Source of the DNA: Gemmatimonadaceae bacterium
GTDB lineage: Bacteria; Gemmatimonadota; Gemmatimonadetes; Gemmatimonadales; Gemmatimonadaceae
Assembly (NCBI GenBank): GCA_013816695.1
Contig: JACDDZ010000061.1
Location: forward strand, 1 to 8,540
Direction of reading: 5' to 3'
DNA length: 8,540 nucleotides
Part shown: in pieces, positions 4,806-8,540 of the stretch
How the letters are laid out: each line of letters opens with the position of its first letter
How positions within the stretch are numbered: position 1 is the stretch's first letter
Position numbers and translations under genes: made by a program
Notes under the pieces: generated by a model
Databases searched by the model: none
The model's input: the letters and a program-made list of their open reading frames with translations, nothing else
Told to the model about the DNA's origin: nothing

Positions 4806-6443
4806 CTATTTCTTCGTATCGAGACTTCGGAGGTATTCGACCATTTCCGCACGCCGTGTGGAGTTGGCCAGGTAGAACGGATGCGGCGCTGAACGTCCGC
4901 GTACCGGGTCTAGCAAGTTGTCTATGCTTGGAACCGAGTTGTCATGAAGGAACACCGGCTTTCTTGCGAGATCCAACAACAAGGGCAATGCGGTACCGCG
5001 AATGTCCCCGCGCCCACTTGCGTTAACCACTGCCATCTTGTCGTCAAAAATAGATTCGACGGTATTCAATACCGGATTGAGGGGCGGAGTGCGTTGCGCG
5101 AGCACGACAGGATTGTCGCCTGGGAAAATCCTGTTCATGGGAACTATGAATCCTGGCACAGGTCTGCCCTGGCTAACGTTGTGGCAGGTAGTGCATCCGG
5201 CAGTGCGGAATGTCTCACGCCCGTTGCTGGCCATGCGCGCGCTGACGCTCGCACCCGAGGGCGCCTGAAGCGACGCAAGATACGCGTTCAGGTTGATCAA
5301 TGTCGCCTCCGAAACACGCAGACCAACGGGAGCATCCTCGGTGCCGGGCTTGGGGTGCGGAGCGGTCCTGACGAACGGATATCCGCTCACCCCAGTTGCA
5401 GCGAGGACCTTTACATAATCGTCCGCGATCTCGTCGCCGGCGGCGCCACCAAGCTTATGCAGGAAAGCGCGACCGCCGGGCGTTGTAAGATTGGTGAGGT
5501 CGAAAAGCGATGTGTATACGAGGTTGCTGAAATTATCGAGCCGCGCGATCAACCCTTCGCTGCCGTATGGTGCGGCCAGATCCTGGCGAAAGAGAGGGGT
5601 GTTGTGCATCGGATCGCCATTCCCATCGAACGAATCATCGAACATTCCAACCGGGTAGGACTTGGGATTGGAGAGATAGGCATCGACTTCGGCTTCGGTG
5701 GAATTTTCGGTGAGACCTTTCGTCGCGCGACCGAGTGTTTTCCCCTTGTTCGCGGTGAGCGAAAGCTGGAGGATCGGATATAGAGCGCGGGAGTTGGAGG
5801 CAGTTGCAAAAATTGCCCCGACATTCAGACTATGATTCGCGAGGCCATCGAGACGGCGCCCGATTGATCCTCCGTTGGGATGTTTGAAAGCCGATCCATC
5901 CGTCATCGTGTGACAGAGCGCGCAACTTGCGCCAACCTTGTCGCCTCGGCTTGCATCCATCACTCCGTCGCCATTGGTGTCCTTGATCGGCATTCCAATG
6001 ACGGCATTCGCACTGATGAGTTTTCCCGTTACTGCGGGATCGTTCAGCAGGGCTGAAGTTCGTCCGGTGGGATCGGCCATCAGCTGAGTGGTGAGCGCAC
6101 GGACAGTAGCTTCATCGAGAGCATCCACATCGATCTGGAGGCCGAGCTCGAGCGCCTTCATGGGGGTCACCTTTGCCGCAGTGACTCCGGCGGGAAGGCG
6201 GACGGCATCAGTCCAGAACCCTTCATTCCCAAATGTTTCGAACCGGAACGCATCGCGACCCGCGCGCGCGTCGCCATCCTGTCGCGGGAACCCTGGACCC
6301 TGGTCTGCCGGACCATCCGAAGCTGCGGCGGCACCGGGGACAGTCTCCGCGGAACTGTTTGCGCATGCACTGCTGAACAACAACAGCGGCGACAAGCTCA
6401 CGATTGCAACTCTTGCCAAACGGGGAATGCAATGGACACTCAT
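4806..6443 (-). CDS. Di-haem c-type cytochrome lipoprotein
   Basis: A 545-residue exported protein. The N-terminus has a basic stretch, a hydrophobic core and LLLFSSAC, giving a likely lipidated Cys27. Two covalent haem sites are visible: CALCH (174-178) and CTTCH (417-421). Just before the first haem, DTNGDGVMD (155-163) looks like part of a calcium-binding loop. After the second, PVFLHDNSVPSIDNLLDP (about 496-513) and a C-terminal EMVEYLRSLD resemble the end of long di-haem cytochromes related to the cytochrome c peroxidase/MauG and RoxA groups. This placement is from memory and approximate. It is therefore probably an envelope electron carrier or di-haem oxidase/peroxidase of unknown substrate. 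The frame opens at 6518, but AGGAGG nine bases before the ATG at 6443 and the lipoprotein signal fix the start there. It is divergent from the lipoprotein/ferritin-like operon. Confidence 0.85.
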   Translation of the reverse strand: MSVHCIPRLARVAIVSLSPLLLFSSACANSSAETVPGAAAASDGPADQGPGFPRQDGDARAGRDAFRFETFGNEGFWTDAVRLPAGVTAAKVTPMKALELGLQIDVDALDEATVRALTTQLMADPTGRTSALLNDPAVTGKLISANAVIGMPIKDTNGDGVMDASRGDKVGASCALCHTMTDGSAFKHPNGGSIGRRLDGLANHSLNVGAIFATASNSRALYPILQLSLTANKGKTLGRATKGLTENSTEAEVDAYLSNPKSYPVGMFDDSFDGNGDPMHNTPLFRQDLAAPYGSEGLIARLDNFSNLVYTSLFDLTNLTTPGGRAFLHKLGGAAGDEIADDYVKVLAATGVSGYPFVRTAPHPKPGTEDAPVGLRVSEATLINLNAYLASLQAPSGASVSARMASNGRETFRTAGCTTCHNVSQGRPVPGFIVPMNRIFPGDNPVVLAQRTPPLNPVLNTVESIFDDKMAVVNASGRGDIRGTALPLLLDLARKPVFLHDNSVPSIDNLLDPVRGRSAPHPFYLANSTRRAEMVEYLRSLDTKK

Positions 6444-6452
6444 GTGCGACAC

Positions 6453-6458
6453 CCTCCT
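6453..6458 (-). promoter_or_regulatory. Ribosome binding site deciding the cytochrome start
   Basis: AGGAGG on the minus strand, nine bases before the ATG at 6443. It argues for this start over the upstream in-frame ATG at 6518, which would put 25 polar residues ahead of the signal peptide. Confidence 0.75.
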
Positions 6459-6542
6459 GAAAATATGATTTTCGACTGGATTGTGGGCATTTATCGCGCC
6501 GTGCTCAGCGCGCATCACTGCACCAGTTTGGATCGGTAGCTA

Positions 6543-6553
6543 TAACTGTTGCG
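6543..6553 (+). repeat. Direct repeat TAACTGTTGCG, copy 1
   Basis: Identical to copy 2 at 6646-6656, 103 bases away, both in the divergent control region. It may be a regulator-binding site. The adjoining dyad at 6554-6568 starts at the next base. Confidence 0.35.
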
Positions 6554-6568
6554 CAGTCAGGATGACTG
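6554..6568. promoter_or_regulatory. 15-bp dyad, candidate operator
   Basis: CAGTCA and TGACTG are perfect inverted half-sites separated by three bases (GGA), a common layout for a dimeric regulator's site. It lies 110 bases upstream of the cytochrome start on the minus strand. The regulator is unknown, and chance cannot be excluded. Confidence 0.3.
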
Positions 6569-6645
6569 ACTCGTGCAGCTCAGCACAAAACTCTTCGGCG
6601 ATTGTCGTCACGGTCGTAGATCACAACAGATTCAAAATCGCTGCG

Positions 6646-6656
6646 TAACTGTTGCG
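6646..6656 (+). repeat. Direct repeat TAACTGTTGCG, copy 2
   Basis: Second copy of the 11-bp sequence seen at 6543-6553. After the shared 11 bases the flanking sequences diverge. Confidence 0.35.
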
Positions 6657-6714
6657 AAAGCCGCGCACAAACTGGGCACCAAAGATGCGCTCCCTCCGCA
6701 CACAACGCGACTTT

Positions 6715-6737
6715 TTCTCCGCAGACTTTGTGGAGAA
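6715..6737 (+). repeat. Stem-loop upstream of the lipoprotein gene
   Basis: TTCTCCGCA (6715-6723) can pair with TGTGGAGAA (6729-6737), nine pairs including one G-U, around a five-base loop. It lies about 80 bases before the ATG at 6818. It could be a leader hairpin if transcription starts upstream of it. Confidence 0.3.
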
Positions 6738-6817
6738 CGGTCACGCAAGTCAGGCGATAAAGCGCGGCATCTCTCCGCACGAATTTCGCCCGATCACACA
6801 GTGGGACGGGAGATCAG

Positions 6818-7975
6818 ATGCACACAAGGGTGATTTCATTTCTTCTGGCTGGGCTGGCCGTTTCGGTCGCAGCCTGTAACGACAACAACTCGACGGGGGT
6901 TGACGAAACGCGAGGGCAGTCACTTCCAAACCGACTCGCCAGCGCAACCAACATTGACACTGTCAACGCCGACGCGGTCCTCCCGCTTTACCGCGGCGTG
7001 GACACCAATGGCAGCTCGGTGTACTACATAATCACCGAGTCCAACAACGTTAACGAGTCGGTCAGGCTCGGCGTAAACTGGACACCAAAGCTTGTGCACG
7101 CCATGAACACGAAGGCCGTGCAAACAGCGACAACGACCAGTGGAGGCCGGGCAAACCCGAACAATTTTCCCGTGCTTCGTTTTCCCGGGAATGTTGACTT
7201 CGCTCCCGTCAAGAAAGTCGTCCCCGGAGTGGACCTTTTTCCGCTCGACCCATCTACGGTTGCCGGCTCCGTTGGGGACGCGATCTATACGCCACTGGTC
7301 ACCTACGACGGAAAAACCGTCTACAACGCCTCTCACATAGCGAACAAGACTGGCCTGCATGATAAGGTCATTACGATGGATACGATCAACATGAAGGTGC
7401 ACCTCAAGCTTGTGCACGGGTTTTACGAAGGCTTCGCAATTCTGTACTCCAGCACTGAAGCCAGCGACAAGGACATCGCAGCGCTCGAGGGCGGCACCTT
7501 TACGCCCAACTTGAACGCCGCACCCTCTCCGGGAGATGACAAGCCCTTCCGCTCTGCCCGAGAGGCTCTCATCCCAATCATCAATGGTCCGATGGGAAAA
7601 AACAATCCTGAGCGTCAGGGCCTTCGGTCAGCAGCTATCGGTGAAGGAGACCCGCTCAACATTTTTCAGGAACAGGCCGGTTGCCAGGACTCACGCAACC
7701 CCGCCGCATTTTGCGACGCGACTCTTTACAGCCCGCTCTGGGACGTGCACCCGGTGAAGTGGACGGACGCCGCAATCAGTGCCGGCGTACGGGCGCGCAT
7801 CACTACCGACAAGCGTGAAGTCATTGCCCCGCTGAACATCATCGACCTGCTCGCAGATCGATTTCTTACACCAGGAGCCCCTGGCGGTCCGCGCAACTCT
7901 TCGCTTGGCGGCCTCAACGCGGCCGGAGTCATCGTCAACTGCCCAATCATTTTTGTAGCCGAGGAATCCCGATGA
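6818..7975 (+). CDS. Uncharacterised lipoprotein (DUF7482-like)
   Basis: A 385-residue predicted lipoprotein. The signal peptide ends in a good lipobox, VAAC (Cys20), and an Asn/Asp/Ser-rich linker follows. The mature part has no membrane segment and no haem motif. Visible landmarks are VYYIITESNN (about 68-77), a VGDAIYTPLVTY stretch (about 152-163), KLVHGFYEGFAILYSS (about 197-212) and a C-terminal CQDSRNPAAFCDATLYSPLWDVHP (Cys289, Cys299, to 312). The YSPLWDVHPVKW segment resembles a family of secreted proteins of unknown function that I recall as DUF7482. Cys289/Cys299 may form a disulfide; Cys375 is the remaining one. The function is unknown. GGGAG at 6808-6812, five bases before the ATG, supports the start. 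Its TGA overlaps the ATG of the ferritin-like gene, so the two are almost certainly co-expressed. Confidence 0.8.
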   Translation: MHTRVISFLLAGLAVSVAACNDNNSTGVDETRGQSLPNRLASATNIDTVNADAVLPLYRGVDTNGSSVYYIITESNNVNESVRLGVNWTPKLVHAMNTKAVQTATTTSGGRANPNNFPVLRFPGNVDFAPVKKVVPGVDLFPLDPSTVAGSVGDAIYTPLVTYDGKTVYNASHIANKTGLHDKVITMDTINMKVHLKLVHGFYEGFAILYSSTEASDKDIAALEGGTFTPNLNAAPSPGDDKPFRSAREALIPIINGPMGKNNPERQGLRSAAIGEGDPLNIFQEQAGCQDSRNPAAFCDATLYSPLWDVHPVKWTDAAISAGVRARITTDKREVIAPLNIIDLLADRFLTPGAPGGPRNSSLGGLNAAGVIVNCPIIFVAEESR

Positions 7976-8540
7976 AGAATGAAAACAGCATTACACTGTC
8001 GCACGTAAGCGAGCTGTGGCAGGATGCCACACGGCGCGAATTCCTGCGCCTCGCAGCCATCGGTGGGACGGCAGTTTTCCTGCCTTCCATGCTCGCAGCT
8101 TGCAGCAACGACAGCAACAGCGATGACGTCACCGGTCCACCCAGCGACGCGGTGGTTATCGATTTAAGTAAGGATTCCGGCGTCCTTAATTACGCTTACG
8201 CACTCGAACAACTCGAAGCGGCGTACTACTCCAAAGTCGTAGCCGGAATAGCGTCGTCACAACTCTCAGCCAGTGAACAGGTTGTGATCACCGACATCCG
8301 CAACCACGAAGTCATTCATCGTGACTTTCTCGCAACGGCTCTTGGTACGGCGAAAATTCCAAACCTGTCGGTGGATTTCTCTTCGGTGAATTTCGGAAAC
8401 AGAGTGAGCATCCTCAAGACAGCGAAGGTGTTCGAGGACATCGGGGTTTCCGCATACAACGGCTCCGGAAAACTTCTCAAGGACCTGAACAATCTCCTCG
8501 TTGCCGGAAAGATTGTGTCCGTCGAGGCGAGGCATGCGGC
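7972..8540 (+). CDS. Tat-exported ferritin-like lipoprotein (partial, 3' end outside window)
   Basis: The first 189 codons are present; the gene continues past the right edge. TRREFLRLAAIGG (residues 20-32) is a twin-arginine signal, followed by a hydrophobic core and a lipobox LAAC (Cys44), so the protein is probably exported folded and then lipid-anchored. After a short linker the domain shows the four-helix ferritin-like pattern with a complete diiron ligand set: Glu82 in EQLEAAYY, Glu113-x2-His116 in NHEVIHRDF, Glu155 in VFEDIGVSAY, and Glu185-x2-His188 in VEARHA. FEDIGVSAYNG is typical of the Rds1/desiccation-associated ferritin-like family. The reaction (oxidase, peroxidase or iron/manganese handling) is not known. 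GAGGA at 7961-7965, six bases before the ATG, supports the start, which overlaps the upstream stop (ATGA). Confidence 0.88.
   Translation, partial: MKNENSITLSHVSELWQDATRREFLRLAAIGGTAVFLPSMLAACSNDSNSDDVTGPPSDAVVIDLSKDSGVLNYAYALEQLEAAYYSKVVAGIASSQLSASEQVVITDIRNHEVIHRDFLATALGTAKIPNLSVDFSSVNFGNRVSILKTAKVFEDIGVSAYNGSGKLLKDLNNLLVAGKIVSVEARHA

Larger units (their letters stand above)
6459..6807. promoter_or_regulatory. Long divergent control region, cytochrome / lipoprotein operon
   Basis: About 350 bases without a recognisable gene; reading frames here lack family features. It contains the 11-bp sequence TAACTGTTGCG twice in the same orientation (6543-6553 and 6646-6656), a 15-bp dyad CAGTCA-gga-TGACTG (6554-6568) directly beside the first copy, and a 9-bp stem-loop (6715-6737) nearer the plus-strand gene. 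GATAAA at 6756-6761 could be a -10 element, but no good -35 accompanies it. The length suggests regulated divergent promoters. Confidence 0.45.

Noticed and set aside
4944..5783. Long plus-strand open frame of 279 codons
   Set aside because: It is antisense to the di-haem cytochrome, has low-complexity composition, no recognisable domain and no good ribosome binding site. The cytochrome on the other strand has clear haem motifs.
6444..6518. 25-codon upstream extension of the cytochrome
   Set aside because: The extra residues are polar and would bury the signal peptide. AGGAGG is correctly placed for the ATG at 6443.
6573..6947. Several short open frames on both strands in the divergent control region
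   Set aside because: They overlap one another, lack ribosome binding sites and have no recognisable protein features. Regulatory DNA is the better explanation.
1..8540. CRISPR arrays, tRNA or rRNA genes, insertion sequences and attachment sites
   Set aside because: I looked for regularly spaced repeats, cloverleaf-like segments, transposase motifs and terminal repeats and saw none.

Overview
The window looks like a chromosomal segment of a free-living Gram-negative bacterium of moderately high GC. Short lipoprotein N-termini that run from an Asp/Asn/Ser-rich stretch into 'TGV' or 'TGP' right after the lipobox cysteine, together with the gene mix, suggest Gemmatimonadota or a similar soil/aquatic lineage. 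That assignment is an inference from style; there is no rRNA or marker gene here. I see no phage, transposon, CRISPR array or tRNA.

Left part (1-1772). A divergent gene start at the left edge (1-65, minus) looks like the N-terminus of a BNR/sialidase-like beta-propeller protein. Facing away from it is a small operon: a DoxX-family membrane protein (213-626), a 23-codon ORF (645-716) that resembles a decayed YciI/DGPF-domain gene, and a PhnB-type VOC protein (716-1126) coupled to it by TGATG. A beta-class carbonic anhydrase (1131-1772, minus) converges on this operon with four bases between the stops.

Centre (1919-4616). Three overlapping plus-strand genes form a redox-stress operon: an ECF sigma factor resembling SigR, a soluble zinc-binding anti-sigma factor whose Cys/His spacing equals that of RsrA, and a membrane protein fusing a CcdA-type electron-transfer domain to a periplasmic thioredoxin-like domain. 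Converging on it, three bases away, is an exported methionine sulfoxide reductase B with a single cysteine. A coherent reading, which is inference, is that disulfide stress releases the sigma factor, the CcdA-thioredoxin protein carries electrons across the membrane, and the exported MsrB is one possible client.

Right part (4617-8540). A structured spacer with two consecutive inverted repeats (4704-4790) follows a long di-haem c-type cytochrome lipoprotein (4806-6443, minus). A roughly 370-bp divergent promoter region separates it from a two-gene plus-strand operon: an uncharacterised lipoprotein (6818-7975) and, with an ATGA overlap, a Tat-exported ferritin-like lipoprotein with a complete diiron ligand set (7972 to beyond the right edge). 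All three products are predicted to be envelope-anchored outside the cytoplasm, which suggests an extracytoplasmic redox or metal function that I cannot name.
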